DNA of 64,000 nt from JAGSOU01 sp049974865 (GCA_049974865.1 JBNGCX010000010.1:14321-78320); one strand, 5' to 3'. Positions 8,951 to 18,524 are shown, counted from the first letter of the stretch. Numbers and translations: made by a program. The notes: generated from the letters alone by a model not told the origin.

Positions 8951-9529
8951 ATGCCCGATCCCAACCGCCCGGTGATGGAGTTCCTCCTCACCCGCCGTTC
9001 CCGCCCGTCCAAGACCCTGACCACCCCCGCGCCCACGCGCGACGAGTTGGCGCCGATCCTGACCGCAGCCGCCCGCAGCCCCGACCACGGCAAGCTGGAG
9101 CCCTGGCGCTTCGTCGTGCTGCAGCCCGCGGCGCTGGCCCGGCTGGCCGATCTGGCCGCCACCCGCGCCGAGGCGCTGGGGATAGCGCCCGAGCAACTGG
9201 CCAAGACCCAGGCATCGTTGCGCGGCGCGCCGCTGGCCGTTGCCGTGATCGCCGCCCCCAAGCCGTCGGAAAAGATCCCCGAGATCGAACAGCTCTATTC
9301 CGCGGGCGCGGTCTGCCTGGCGCTGCTGAACGCCGCGCATGCCGCGGGCTGGGGCGCGAACTGGCTGTCGGGCTGGCCCGCCCATGACCGCGGCTTCGTC
9401 GAACAGGGCCTTGGCCTCGCGCCGACCGAAAAGGTCGCCGGCATCATCCATATCGGCACCGAGACCAGCACCCCGCCCGAACGCCCCCGCCCGGATCTCG
9501 ACGCCATCACCGAATGGGTCGAGGCATGA
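8951..9529 (+). CDS. Nitroreductase family protein (YdjA-like)
   Basis: 192 aa, the compact size of the YdjA subgroup of FMN-dependent NAD(P)H nitroreductases. The family pattern is clear: MEFLLTRRSRPSKTL (phosphate contacts of FMN), AARSPDHGKLEPWRFVVL and GWGANWLSGWPAHDRGF near the C-terminus. The physiological substrate is unknown for most members. Its stop overlaps the start of the EI24-like membrane protein (ATGA), so the two are translationally coupled. Confidence 0.9.
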   Translation: MPDPNRPVMEFLLTRRSRPSKTLTTPAPTRDELAPILTAAARSPDHGKLEPWRFVVLQPAALARLADLAATRAEALGIAPEQLAKTQASLRGAPLAVAVIAAPKPSEKIPEIEQLYSAGAVCLALLNAAHAAGWGANWLSGWPAHDRGFVEQGLGLAPTEKVAGIIHIGTETSTPPERPRPDLDAITEWVEA

Positions 9530-10227
9530 TCGCCGGCGATTTCCTCAAGGCGCTGGCGCAGCTTTCCGACCGGCGCTTTCGCCGCGTGCTGTGGCTGGGG
9601 CTGGGGCTGACGCTCCTGCTGCTCTTCGCCATGACAGTGCTCTTCATCGGCGTGGTTCAGTGGGTCTTCCCAGAGACACTGAGCCTGCCGGTGATCGGCG
9701 AGATCTCCTGGGTCGGCGACGCCTTTTCCTTCGCCGTGGTCGCGGCGATGATGGTCCTGTCGGTCTTCCTGATGGTGCCGGTGGCGTCCGCCTTCACCGG
9801 CTTCTTCCTCGAGGACGTGGCGCAGGCGGTGGAGGACCGGCATTACCCGGGCCTGCCGCCGGTGCCGCGCATCGGTTTCTACGAAACGCTAAAGGACAGC
9901 GTGAATTTCTTCGGCGTGCTGGTCGCGGTCAACGCGCTGGCGCTACTGCTGTATTTCCCGATGGGGCCGCTGGCGCCGGTGATGTTCTGGGCCGTGAACG
10001 GCTACCTGCTGGGGCGGGAATATTTCCAGATGGTGGCCATGCGCCGGCTGGGCCGGCAGGGCGCCACGGCGCTGCGGCGCCGCTACTGGGGCCGGGTGTG
10101 GCTGGCGGGCACGCTGATGGCGGTGCCGCTGTCGGTGCCGCTGGTGAACCTGCTGATCCCGATCCTGGGCGCGGCCACCTTCACCCACCAGTTCCACCGG
10201 CTGAACGCGAAGGCGCCTTCGGCGTGA
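9526..10227 (+). CDS. EI24/CysZ-like integral membrane protein
   Basis: 233 aa beginning at the ATG that overlaps the nitroreductase stop by 4 bases. Several hydrophobic helices are seen (LWLGLGLTLLLLFAMTVLFI, SFAVVAAMMVLSVFLMVPVA, VLVAVNALALLLYFPMGPL and one near the C-terminus), with the conserved stretch FWAVNGYLLGREYFQMVAMRR typical of the EI24 domain. Relatives include CysZ, a sulfate permease, but sulfate transport is not established for this subgroup; sat-cysC is elsewhere in the window. Confidence 0.85.
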   Translation: MIAGDFLKALAQLSDRRFRRVLWLGLGLTLLLLFAMTVLFIGVVQWVFPETLSLPVIGEISWVGDAFSFAVVAAMMVLSVFLMVPVASAFTGFFLEDVAQAVEDRHYPGLPPVPRIGFYETLKDSVNFFGVLVAVNALALLLYFPMGPLAPVMFWAVNGYLLGREYFQMVAMRRLGRQGATALRRRYWGRVWLAGTLMAVPLSVPLVNLLIPILGAATFTHQFHRLNAKAPSA

Positions 10228-10282
10228 CGAAGCGCAGAACAGCACGCGCATGTCCAAGAAGAGGGCAGCGTCCGCCCGCGGT

Positions 10283-10340
10283 GGGCGCGAAAGCGCCCGC
10301 CTGGGGGGCGGGCGGGCGCTGCCCGGCGTAAACGCCGGGC
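10283..10340. terminator. Cluster of GC-rich hairpins between convergent genes
   Basis: Three hairpins: GGGCGC-GAAA-GCGCCC (10283-10298), a 10-bp stem 10292-10301/10311-10320 that competes with the first, and GCCCGGCG-TAAA-CGCCGGGC (10321-10340). There is no U-tract. The position between the convergent EI24-like and DUF1467 genes suggests a bidirectional terminator or a repeat-derived structure. Confidence 0.4.
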
Positions 10341-10386
10341 GGAACATCTGATCGGCCTCGCTCTGAAAGAGGGACCCGATCGCTGC

Positions 10387-10680
10387 TTACTTGCCCGCGT
10401 CTTGCGACGATGCCGGGCCCATCCGGTGGAACCAGTCGAAATCGCGCACCTTGATCGCCCCCGAGGTGATGATCCCGGCCAGCACCGCCCAGATCACGAC
10501 GGTGATCACCGTGACCAGCTTGGCCTTGCGCTTGAAGCTGAAATTGGCGGGCGCCCCGGCATGGGTGCCGGGCTCGATCTCGCCGCGGTCGCCTTGCGTC
10601 TCCAGCCGGATCGGCAGCGAGATGAACAGCACCAGGAACCAGACGACGGCGAAGAGCACGATGGCGGATGTGATACCCAT
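10387..10680 (-). CDS. DUF1467 family membrane protein
   Basis: 97 aa with two transmembrane helices (ITSAIVLFAVVWFLVLFISL and VTVITVVIWAVLAGIITSG) and the family hallmark LPIRLETQGD between them. Function unknown; the family is mainly alphaproteobacterial. The start shares one base with the stop of the methylmalonyl-CoA epimerase gene (TGATG), a conserved pairing in Rhodobacteraceae. Confidence 0.9.
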   Translation of the reverse strand: MGITSAIVLFAVVWFLVLFISLPIRLETQGDRGEIEPGTHAGAPANFSFKRKAKLVTVITVVIWAVLAGIITSGAIKVRDFDWFHRMGPASSQDAGK

Positions 10681-11084
10681 CAGACCTGCTCCAGCTCGAT
10701 CAGGCAGCCGTTGAAATCCTTGGGATGCAGGAACAGCACCGGCTTGCCATGCGCCCCGGTCTTGGGCTCGCCCGAGCCCAGCACTCGGGCGCCCGACGCT
10801 TTCAGCTGATCGCGCGCGGCGAGGATGTCCTCGACCTCGTAGCAGATATGATGGATGCCACCGGCGGGGTTCTTTTCCAGGAAGCCCGCGATGGGAGAGT
10901 TCTCGCCCAGCGGATAGAGCAGTTCGATCTTGGTGTTGGGCAGTTCGATGAACACCACCGTGACGCCGTGGTCGGGCTCGTCCTGCGGGTCGCCGACATT
11001 GGCTCCCAGCGTGTTGCGGTATTGCGCGGCCGCGGCCTCGAGGTCGGGCACGGCAATGGCGACATGGTTCAGGCGGCCGATCAT
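10680..11084 (-). CDS. mce: Methylmalonyl-CoA epimerase
   Basis: 134 aa vicinal-oxygen-chelate protein starting at MIGRLNHVAIAVPDLEAA, with AGAGGAG well placed upstream. It interconverts (S)- and (R)-methylmalonyl-CoA in propionyl-CoA catabolism. The metal ligands of the VOC fold are visible: His in LNHVAIAV, His in GIHHICYEV and the C-terminal Glu in NGCLIELEQV. Length matches the family. It is translationally coupled to the downstream DUF1467 gene; the mutase and propionyl-CoA carboxylase genes are not in this window. Confidence 0.93.
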   Translation of the reverse strand: MIGRLNHVAIAVPDLEAAAAQYRNTLGANVGDPQDEPDHGVTVVFIELPNTKIELLYPLGENSPIAGFLEKNPAGGIHHICYEVEDILAARDQLKASGARVLGSGEPKTGAHGKPVLFLHPKDFNGCLIELEQV

Positions 11085-11191
11085 CTGGTTTGCTCCTCTC
11101 TCCTTCGCTGCACCGGTTATGAGGCGCGGACGCGCCGCCCGCAAGCCCGGCAAGACCCCTTGGCGCGGCTTCCGCGCCGCCCCCCTGCCGC

Positions 11192-11905
11192 CTAGAGCGC
11201 CGGGTCGTCGGCCACCCGCACCAGCCGGGTGAGGTCCGACAGCCGCTCCACCTGCCGCCCCTCGGCGTCGAAATTCGAGGGCGACAGCCAGGCGGTGAAG
11301 GCCTCTTTCAGCGCCGGCCATTCGGCGTCGATCGCCGCGAACCAGGCGGTGTCGCGGTTGCGCCCCTTGACCACGGCGGCCTGCCGGAACACGCCCTCGT
11401 AGCTGAAGCCCAGCCGCTGGGCGGCCCGGCGCGAACCGAGGTTCAGCGCGTTGCATTTCCATTCATACCGGCGATAGCCCGACTCGAAGACCCACTGCAT
11501 CATCAGGAACATCGCCTCGGTCGCTGCGGGGCCGCGCTGCAACTCGGGCGAGAAATTGATGTGGCCCACCTCGATGCTGCCGGCCTCGGGGGCGATGCGC
11601 AGGTAGCTGGCCACGCCCGCGAAATGGCCGGTGGCCTTGTCCTTGACGGCGTAGAAGAACGGGTCCGCGCCGGCTGTTATCTCGCGCACCCAGCGATGGT
11701 ATTGCGCCGCCGAGGAGAACGGCCCGTAAGGCAGGTAATCCCAGATCGCCGCGTCAGCGCTGTTGGCGCGGTGCAGGTCGGCGGCGTGGCGGTCGGCCTG
11801 CAGCCGCTCCAGCCGGGCAAAGCGGCCCTCCATCGCCTCGGGCCCCAGGCGCGGCGGCGGCGTCCAGCCGGGCACGGGCCGCCCGCGGGTGCTGTCGTCT
11901 GGCAT
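11192..11905 (-). CDS. GNAT family N-acetyltransferase (RimJ/RimL type)
   Basis: 237 aa from MPDDSTRGRPVPGW; this ATG has GGAG 7 bases upstream, whereas the ATG 12 bases earlier has poorly spaced purines. GNAT features: GHINFSPELQRGPAATEAM (acetyl-CoA binding region), YRRYEWKCNALNLGSRRAAQ and RLGFSYEGVFRQAAVVKGRNRD. The group resembles enzymes acetylating protein N-termini or small amines; the substrate is unknown. Confidence 0.85.
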   Translation of the reverse strand: MPDDSTRGRPVPGWTPPPRLGPEAMEGRFARLERLQADRHAADLHRANSADAAIWDYLPYGPFSSAAQYHRWVREITAGADPFFYAVKDKATGHFAGVASYLRIAPEAGSIEVGHINFSPELQRGPAATEAMFLMMQWVFESGYRRYEWKCNALNLGSRRAAQRLGFSYEGVFRQAAVVKGRNRDTAWFAAIDAEWPALKEAFTAWLSPSNFDAEGRQVERLSDLTRLVRVADDPAL

Positions 11906-11976
11906 CGTGCGCTCCATGATCCTTCTTCGCTACAGCCTTAGCGCGAAACGGCGCCGGGGCGAAGCCCTGCCGGGCC

Positions 11977-13206
11977 TCAACGGATGAGGCCGCCGACACC
12001 GTCCATGTCCAGCCCCGGGAAGATCGCGGTTTCCAGGGTCGTGCGGTCGAGCCCGAACAACCCTTGCATGGTCGCGGCGGCGTAGGCGCGCACATCGGCC
12101 GTGGGCATCAGGTCGCGGCCCTGGTAAAGGTCGCCCTCGCCCAGCCCCGGCCAGGTCCCCCGGACCCGGCCGCCCTTCAGCGCGCCGCCGGCCAGCAGCA
12201 TCGCCCCGGCAGTGCCGTGGTCGGTGCCCGCCGTTCCGTTCTCGCGCACCGTGCGGCCGAACTCGGTCATCGCAACCACCGCCGTGCTGTCCCAGTCGGG
12301 GCCGAGGCCGGCGCGCAGAGTCAGGATGGTTTCGGAAAGCTGCGACAGCGGACCTCTCAAGGCGCCCGTCTGGTTGGCATGCGTGTCCCAGCCGCTGATC
12401 GAGAACGCTGCGATGCGCGTGTCCCGGCGCAGCCGGTCGGCGGCGAAGTCGGCCACCTGAACATGGGCCTTGCCGGGCTTGCGCCGCATGGCTGGGGCCA
12501 TGCCCTGCATGCCGCCCTCGGCGTCCGGCTCCGGCGCATCGAAATCAAGGCTGGCCGAAATCTCGGCCGCCTGGGCCACGGAGTCGCGAAACAGCGGGTC
12601 GTCGTGGCAGACCATTTCCAGCAGGCGGCGGGTCTGCGGGGTCAGCTCGAACTGCACCTGCGGCCACCAGTTCGCGACCTGTGCCGGCCCTTCCAGCACG
12701 CGCATCGACTCGCGCCCGATGGCGAAGGCGGTCTCGGCCTCGATCCCCGGCACCACCTGCAGCATGCGGTTCAGCCAGCCCTCGCGCGCGATCGGCGCGC
12801 CGGGGGTAAAGCCGGTGCCCGCCTCCAGCAGGTCCTGCCCGTCGAAATGGCTGCGCTTGTCGCGATAGGGGGTGGAGACGGCATGGGCGATGCCCAGCTC
12901 TCCGGCCCTCCACAACGGCATCAGATCACCCAGCCCCGGATGCAGCGCGAAGAAACCGTCGAGGTCATGCGCGCCCGCGGCCTCGCCCACCGGCAGGCTT
13001 CTGCGCAGGCCGGCCAGATGCGGGTCGCCATAGGGCTGGACCACGTCCAGGCCATCCATCGCGCCGCGCAGGATGATCACCACGAGGCGCGTGTCCCAGG
13101 GCGCCAAGGCCAGCGTCACCGGGGTCAGCAGCGGGCTGGCCGCGGCCGAGCAGCCCAACGCGAAGCTGCGGCCGAGGAAAGTGCGGCGGGAGAGATCGGC
13201 AGCCAT
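11977..13206 (-). CDS. DUF1501 family protein, Tat-exported
   Basis: 409 aa. The ATG at 13206 is preferred over the one 6 bases upstream because GGAG then lies at proper spacing. The N-terminus LSRRTFLGRSFALGCSAAAS is a twin-arginine signal. The body carries the sulfatase/alkaline-phosphatase-like motifs of the family (VVIILRGAMDGLDVVQPYG, SISGWDTHANQ, VVAMTEFGRTVRENG, TDHGTAGAML). DUF1501 genes almost always sit next to DUF1800 genes, as here; substrate and role of the pair are unknown. The upstream DUF1800 stop is 2 bases before this start. Confidence 0.9.
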   Translation of the reverse strand: MAADLSRRTFLGRSFALGCSAAASPLLTPVTLALAPWDTRLVVIILRGAMDGLDVVQPYGDPHLAGLRRSLPVGEAAGAHDLDGFFALHPGLGDLMPLWRAGELGIAHAVSTPYRDKRSHFDGQDLLEAGTGFTPGAPIAREGWLNRMLQVVPGIEAETAFAIGRESMRVLEGPAQVANWWPQVQFELTPQTRRLLEMVCHDDPLFRDSVAQAAEISASLDFDAPEPDAEGGMQGMAPAMRRKPGKAHVQVADFAADRLRRDTRIAAFSISGWDTHANQTGALRGPLSQLSETILTLRAGLGPDWDSTAVVAMTEFGRTVRENGTAGTDHGTAGAMLLAGGALKGGRVRGTWPGLGEGDLYQGRDLMPTADVRAYAAATMQGLFGLDRTTLETAIFPGLDMDGVGGLIR

Positions 13207-13208
13207 GG

Positions 13209-14597
13209 TCATCTCCGTTGGAACTCGGGCGAGGCCAGCACGAGGCCGATGCCCTCGGCCCGGGTGGCCGCCGCGCCGGCGGCGAAGTTCAGATCGGCGC
13301 CCGCGGTGCCGCCCAGGGCGCTAACCACGAAGTCCCGCGGATCGGGCAGCGTATCGGTCAGCGCCTGCGGCGCCCGCATGCCCCACTGGATGCGGGCGGC
13401 CATGCCCTGTGGCGTGACCCAGGCCCCGGCCGACTCGGGCAGGCCGTCCGGGCCGTCGGGTCGCTGCCAGGACTGGCCCATCAGTTGCAGCGGCACCAGG
13501 AGCTGGGTCCGGGCCCGCCGCCGCGGCAGCGCGGCGATCTTGCCGCCCGGCACGCCGAGCGCGCGCAGGGCGGCGGCGATGTAGTCGAAGGGTTGGCGCA
13601 CCTTGCGCCGCTCGGGCGCCCAGGCCGAGGGATGCTCCAGCAGCGCCGCGTAGGTGGCGCTCAGGTTCCCGCCGCTGGCGCTGTAAGCCGCCGCCACGTG
13701 ATCGACCAGCGCGGGGGGCGGGTTGTCATCGACGAAATGCACCGCCAGCTTGCGCGCCAGGTGCCGCGCGGTCGCCGGGTGTGCCGCCAGGGCGTCAAGC
13801 GCGGCATGGATATCTTCGAGACCACCCTTGTAGGTCTGTCCGAGCACGGTCTCCGCGCCGGGCTCCACATAGCCTTGGCGGAAGACGAAGCCGGTGCCGC
13901 TCTTGAAGCTGAGGCCGGTGAACAGTTCGGCCAACTGGCGCACGTCGCTCTGGCTGTAATCGGCATCCACCCCCAGCGTGTGCAGTTCCAGCACCTCGCG
14001 GGCCAGGTTCTCGTTAAGGCCCCGGTCCGGATTGTTTTTCGCGAAGCGCGAATTCGGACCGGCCGATCGCGTCTGGTCGAGATAGAGCAGCATGGCCACA
14101 TGGGTCACCGCCGCCTTCAGAAGGGTGGCGAAGTCGCCCGCCAGGTTGGGGCGGATCGCCTCGTCCACGTAGGCGGAGATTGCCTGGCTCAGGATCTGAA
14201 CGCTGTATCCGACGGTGAAGTGATCGGCCCAGAACTGGACCAGCCGCTCGCGAAAGCCATATTCGGCCTGCGCAGCGCGGGCGACGTTCGCGCGCAGCCC
14301 GGCCAGGTAGTCCGCGCGCGCCGCGCCGCGCACCGCCTTGATGCCGTCGACCACGGCGTCGCCTTCTTCCTTGGTCGTCGCGGCGCTGCTTTGCTTGCGC
14401 AGGCTGAGATAGACATGCCAGCGGGCGATGGCCGCGTCGTAGCCGGGCAGCTGAAAGGCCTCGGCCATGCGGTCGGGGCCGCCAAGCTCTTCCAGAAGGT
14501 CGCCCGCGCTGGCCGGCCTCGCGAAGCGCGGCCCCAGGCCGGTACCGAACCGGATCGCCGCAATTGTCGGATCGTAACGCAAGGTCGGGCCATCCAT
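13209..14597 (-). CDS. DUF1800 family protein
   Basis: 462 aa, partner of the adjacent DUF1501 gene. Family features: YDPTIAAIRFGTGLGPR at the start, REVLELHTLGVDADYSQSDV and the ...FVDDNPPPALVDHVAAAY region. Helical protein, no clear signal peptide, so either it stays in the cytoplasm or it leaves with the Tat-exported partner. Function unknown. Confidence 0.9.
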   Translation of the reverse strand: MDGPTLRYDPTIAAIRFGTGLGPRFARPASAGDLLEELGGPDRMAEAFQLPGYDAAIARWHVYLSLRKQSSAATTKEEGDAVVDGIKAVRGAARADYLAGLRANVARAAQAEYGFRERLVQFWADHFTVGYSVQILSQAISAYVDEAIRPNLAGDFATLLKAAVTHVAMLLYLDQTRSAGPNSRFAKNNPDRGLNENLAREVLELHTLGVDADYSQSDVRQLAELFTGLSFKSGTGFVFRQGYVEPGAETVLGQTYKGGLEDIHAALDALAAHPATARHLARKLAVHFVDDNPPPALVDHVAAAYSASGGNLSATYAALLEHPSAWAPERRKVRQPFDYIAAALRALGVPGGKIAALPRRRARTQLLVPLQLMGQSWQRPDGPDGLPESAGAWVTPQGMAARIQWGMRAPQALTDTLPDPRDFVVSALGGTAGADLNFAAGAAATRAEGIGLVLASPEFQRR

Positions 14598-14698
14598 CCG
14601 TGCCGAAGGAGGCCCGCCAAGCGGGCCCGTCGCGGCACAGCATATCAGTTCGCCCCCGAGATTTCACCGGATTCGGGCGTGCCTGCCCGGCCCGCGGC

Positions 14699-16474
14699 CT
14701 ATTCCTGCTCGATCACCCGCAGCGACAGCTCGCGGAGCTGTTCATTGGTGGGCAGGCTGGGGGCGCCCATCATCAGGTCCTCGGCGCGCTGGTTCATCGG
14801 GAACATGATGACCTCGCGGATATTGGCCTCGTCGGCCAGCAACATCACGATCCGGTCGATGCCCGCGGCGCAGCCGCCGTGCGGGGGCGCGCCGAACCTG
14901 AAGGCATTGACCATGCCGCCGAAGCGCTTGGTGACCTCCTCGGGCGGGTAGCCGGCCAGTTCGAAGGCCTTGAACATGATGTCCGGGCGGTGGTTCCGGA
15001 TCGCGCCCGAGACCAGCTCGTAGCCGTTGCACGCGAGGTCGTACTGGTAGCCCAGAACCTCCAGCGGATCGCCGTTGAGGGCGTCGAGCCCGCCCTGCGG
15101 CATCGAGAACGGGTTGTGGCTGAAATCGATCTCGCCGGTTTCGTCGTCCTTCTCGTACATCGGGAAGTCGACCACCCAGCAGAAGGCAAAGCGGTTTTGC
15201 TCGGTGAGGTTCAGCTCTTCGCCGATGACGTTGCGCGCCCGCCCCGCCACGGCCTCGAAGGCATGCGGCTTGCCGCCCAGGAAGAAGGCCGCGTCGCCCT
15301 TGCCCAGCCCCAGCTGTGTGCGGATCGCCTCGGTCCGCTCGGGACCGATGTTCTTGGCCAGCGGGCCCGCGGCCTCCATGCCGTTCTCGCCCTCGCGCCA
15401 GAAGATGTAGCCCATGCCGGGCAGCCCTTCCTGCTGGGCGTATTTGTTCATCCGGTCGCAGAACTTGCGCGAGCCGCCGCCGGGCGCGGGGATGGCGCGC
15501 ACCTCGGTGCCCTCCTGCTCCAGCAGCTTGGCGAAGATGGCGAAGCCCGAACCGCGGAAATGCTCGGATACGTCCTGCATCTTGATCGGGTTGCGCAGGT
15601 CGGGCTTGTCGGTGCCGTACCAGCGCATCGCGTCGGCAAAGGCGATCTGCGGCCAGTGCTTGTCGACCTTGTGGCCGCCGCCGAACTCCTCGAACACACC
15701 CTCGATTACCGGCTGGATTGTGTCGAACACGTCCTGCTGCTCGACGAAGGACATCTCCAGATCGAGCTGGTAGAAATCGGTGGGCGAGCGGTCGGCGCGC
15801 GGGTCCTCGTCGCGGAAGCAGGGCGCGATCTGGAAATACTTGTCGAAGCCCGACACCATGATCAGCTGCTTGAACTGCTGCGGCGCCTGCGGCAGGGCGT
15901 AGAACTTGCCCGGGTGCAGGCGGCTGGGGACGAGGAAGTCGCGCGCGCCCTCGGGGCTCGACGCGGTGATGATCGGCGTCTGGTATTCGCGGAAGCCGAT
16001 GTCCCACATCCGGCGGCGGATCGAGGCCACCACGTTAGAGCGCAGCTTCATGTTGTCCTGCATCGCCTCGCGCCGCAGGTCGAGGTAGCGGTAGCGCAGG
16101 CGGGTTTCCTCTGGATATTCCTGGTCACCGAACACGATCAGCGGCAACTCGTCGGCCGCGCCTAGCACCTCCAGCTCGCGCACGTAGACCTCGATCTCGC
16201 CGGTGGGCAGCTTGGGATTGATCAGGTCGGGATGGCGCGCCTTCACCTCGCCGTCGATGCGGATGCACCATTCGCTGCGCACCTTTTCCAGCTCTTCGAA
16301 GGCGCCGGAATCGCTGTCGCAGAGCACCTGGGTGACGCCGTAATGGTCGCGCAGGTCGATGAACAGAACGCCGCCGTGGTCGCGCACCCGGTGCACCCAG
16401 CCCGACAGGCGGACGGACTCACCGACATCTGATTTGGTCAACTCGGCGCAGGTGTGGCTGCGGAAAGCGTGCAT
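14699..16474 (-). CDS. aspS: Aspartyl-tRNA synthetase
   Basis: 591 aa class IIb synthetase of the long bacterial type. N-terminal OB anticodon-binding domain (VRLSGWVHRVRDHGGVLFIDL), class II motif 2 (FRDEDPRADRSPTDFYQLDL), a bacterial GAD insertion in the middle (about 310-420) and motif 3 (GCAAGIDRIVMLL). It charges tRNA-Asp; many alphaproteobacterial versions also mischarge tRNA-Asn, which sequence alone does not settle here. It is a single gene with its own upstream region. Confidence 0.97.
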   Translation of the reverse strand: MHAFRSHTCAELTKSDVGESVRLSGWVHRVRDHGGVLFIDLRDHYGVTQVLCDSDSGAFEELEKVRSEWCIRIDGEVKARHPDLINPKLPTGEIEVYVRELEVLGAADELPLIVFGDQEYPEETRLRYRYLDLRREAMQDNMKLRSNVVASIRRRMWDIGFREYQTPIITASSPEGARDFLVPSRLHPGKFYALPQAPQQFKQLIMVSGFDKYFQIAPCFRDEDPRADRSPTDFYQLDLEMSFVEQQDVFDTIQPVIEGVFEEFGGGHKVDKHWPQIAFADAMRWYGTDKPDLRNPIKMQDVSEHFRGSGFAIFAKLLEQEGTEVRAIPAPGGGSRKFCDRMNKYAQQEGLPGMGYIFWREGENGMEAAGPLAKNIGPERTEAIRTQLGLGKGDAAFFLGGKPHAFEAVAGRARNVIGEELNLTEQNRFAFCWVVDFPMYEKDDETGEIDFSHNPFSMPQGGLDALNGDPLEVLGYQYDLACNGYELVSGAIRNHRPDIMFKAFELAGYPPEEVTKRFGGMVNAFRFGAPPHGGCAAGIDRIVMLLADEANIREVIMFPMNQRAEDLMMGAPSLPTNEQLRELSLRVIEQE

Positions 16475-16644
16475 CTGGGGCCTCTCTGGCGCTGAAAACT
16501 AAGGTCCGCGCCGATACACATGCTCCACGCCGGGAAGTCAAGGGAAGCGTTGCCGGAAGGGTAGACAGATCGCCCTACCGGCGGCAGACTGCCAGCAAAA
16601 GCGTCCATTGAGAACAACAAGTTGCGGGCGCGCAGACAGGGGGT

Positions 16645-17844
16645 ATGCCGATGTGGGAGCGGCTGCTTGACCAGATGCTCAACAGCCTGATCCGGGAGGG
16701 CAGGCTGCGATTGACATGGCCCGACGGATCGGAGCGTGTCTATGGCACCGGCGGAGAGGAAGCCGCCATTCACCTGCACGACCCGGCCCTGCCCCGTCGG
16801 ATCGTTCTCAACCCCGAGCTGGGGGTCGGCGAAGGATACATGGACGGCACGCTGACCATCGAAGGCGACGACCTGCACGGATTTCTCGGGCTGATCCTGC
16901 ACAATCGCAGCAGCGGCGCCACCGGCCTGCCCATAAAGCTCAACCACCGGTTGCGGCGGGGCCTACGCAAGATCCAGCAATACAACCCCGTTGGCAAGGC
17001 GCAGCGCAACGTCGCACATCACTACGACCTGTCCGGGGAGCTCTACGACCTGTTCCTCGACGAGGACCGGCAGTATTCCTGCGCCTATTTTCGCAGCCCC
17101 GACGACACGCTGGAGCAGGCCCAGGCCCAGAAGAAGGCGCATATCGCGGACAAGCTGCTGATCGAGCCAGGCATGCGGGTCCTGGATATCGGCTGCGGCT
17201 GGGGCGGCATGGGGCTGACGCTGGCGCGCGACTACGGCGCCGAGGTGCTGGGCGTGACCCTGTCGGAAGAACAGCACAAGATCGCACAGGCCCGGGCCGA
17301 GGCGGCTGGGCTGTCGGACAAGGTGGAATTTCGCCTCACCGATTACCGCGATGTCACCGGGCAGTTCGACCGCATCGTCTCGGTCGGCATGTTCGAGCAC
17401 GTGGGCGTGCCGCATTACCCCGAGTATTTCGGCCATATCCGCGACAAGCTCACCGAGGACGGCGTGGCGCTGATCCACACCATCGGGCGGATGAACCCGC
17501 CGGGCACCACCAGCCCATGGATCCTGAAATACATCTTCCCCGGCGGCTATGTGCCGGCGATGTCCGAGGTCCTGGAGGTCATCGAGAAAGAGCCGCTCTG
17601 GGTCACCGATGTCGAGGTCTGGCGCCTGCATTACGCCGAGACGCTGCGCCACTGGTTCGACCGTTTCGTGGCACGCGAGGACGAGGCCCGGGCGCTTTAC
17701 GACGAACGGTTCTGCCGGATGTGGCGGTTCTACCTCGTGGCGTCCGAGATGACCTTCCGCGCCAACAACCAGACGGTGTTCCAGTTCCAGCTGGCGCGCC
17801 GGCAGGACGCGGTGCCGCTGACGCGGGACTACCTCTATCCCTAG
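16645..17844 (+). CDS. cfa: Cyclopropane-fatty-acyl-phospholipid synthase
   Basis: 399 aa. It transfers a methylene group from S-adenosylmethionine to double bonds of phospholipid acyl chains. The SAM-binding motif VLDIGCGWGGMGL is near residue 180, followed by GVTLSEEQHKIAQARA and VSVGMFEHVG, all diagnostic of the CFA synthase family; the N-terminal ~120 residues are the lipid-binding part. The 3' end overlaps that of the convergent CPBP protease gene by 4 bases. Confidence 0.93.
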   Translation: MPMWERLLDQMLNSLIREGRLRLTWPDGSERVYGTGGEEAAIHLHDPALPRRIVLNPELGVGEGYMDGTLTIEGDDLHGFLGLILHNRSSGATGLPIKLNHRLRRGLRKIQQYNPVGKAQRNVAHHYDLSGELYDLFLDEDRQYSCAYFRSPDDTLEQAQAQKKAHIADKLLIEPGMRVLDIGCGWGGMGLTLARDYGAEVLGVTLSEEQHKIAQARAEAAGLSDKVEFRLTDYRDVTGQFDRIVSVGMFEHVGVPHYPEYFGHIRDKLTEDGVALIHTIGRMNPPGTTSPWILKYIFPGGYVPAMSEVLEVIEKEPLWVTDVEVWRLHYAETLRHWFDRFVAREDEARALYDERFCRMWRFYLVASEMTFRANNQTVFQFQLARRQDAVPLTRDYLYP

Positions 17845-18524
17845 AACGGGCGCTGGACGTTGCCGGAATAGAAATAGATGCCCAACCCGAAAGTGAAGAT
17901 CAGCCAGCCCGCGATTGCATGCAGCAGCACCGCCTGCGGGAAGTTGCGCCGCGCCTCGTAGGACCAGGCGAAGGCCAGCCCGCCGAAGAAGGTCATCGCG
18001 GCCACGATCCAGCTCCAGTACATCAGGTGGGCCAGCGAAAACGCCGCCGCGTTCAGCACCAGCGCGGGCTTCAGCCCCGGCAGAAGCGCACCGTAGCGGC
18101 GGAAGAAGAGCGGTCGGTAGACCAGTTCCTGCGGCAGGGCAGAGGCCAGCGGATAGAGCGCGATGATCATCGCCATCCGCAGGGGATTTTGGCGCGCCAG
18201 GGCGAACAGCCCGTCGGGGCGCAGGGCCAGCATCACCGACAGGCAGACCGCCAGCGTGACCAGGGTGAAACCGGCGACGAAGCGCCAGTCGATGTCGCGC
18301 AGCCCGTAGCGCAGCTCGGGCCAGTCGAATCCCTCGGTCACGTGCAGCAGGACCAGCCCGATGGCCGAGACCAGGAACAGCATGGGAAACATCAGCATGG
18401 GCGGCAGCAGCAGGGCCATCGCCAGGGGCGCGAGCACGAAGAACCCGGTGAACTCGGCCCAGAGCCGGGTGCGGCGGGTCAGGCGCCGGGGCATCCCGGC
18501 CGGGTCGGTCCATCTGGTGCTCAT
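17841..18524 (-). CDS. CPBP family intramembrane metalloprotease
   Basis: 227 aa with about six to seven membrane helices. CPBP (CAAX protease / bacteriocin-processing) motifs: PQELVYRPLFFRRYG for the usual EExxxR, FSLAHLMYWSW with the second metal-ligand His, and VLLHAIAGWLIF. The first Glu of EExxxR is Gln, a substitution that may weaken or alter catalysis. Substrate unknown; no bacteriocin or prenylation genes are nearby. Confidence 0.85.
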   Translation of the reverse strand: MSTRWTDPAGMPRRLTRRTRLWAEFTGFFVLAPLAMALLLPPMLMFPMLFLVSAIGLVLLHVTEGFDWPELRYGLRDIDWRFVAGFTLVTLAVCLSVMLALRPDGLFALARQNPLRMAMIIALYPLASALPQELVYRPLFFRRYGALLPGLKPALVLNAAAFSLAHLMYWSWIVAAMTFFGGLAFAWSYEARRNFPQAVLLHAIAGWLIFTFGLGIYFYSGNVQRPF

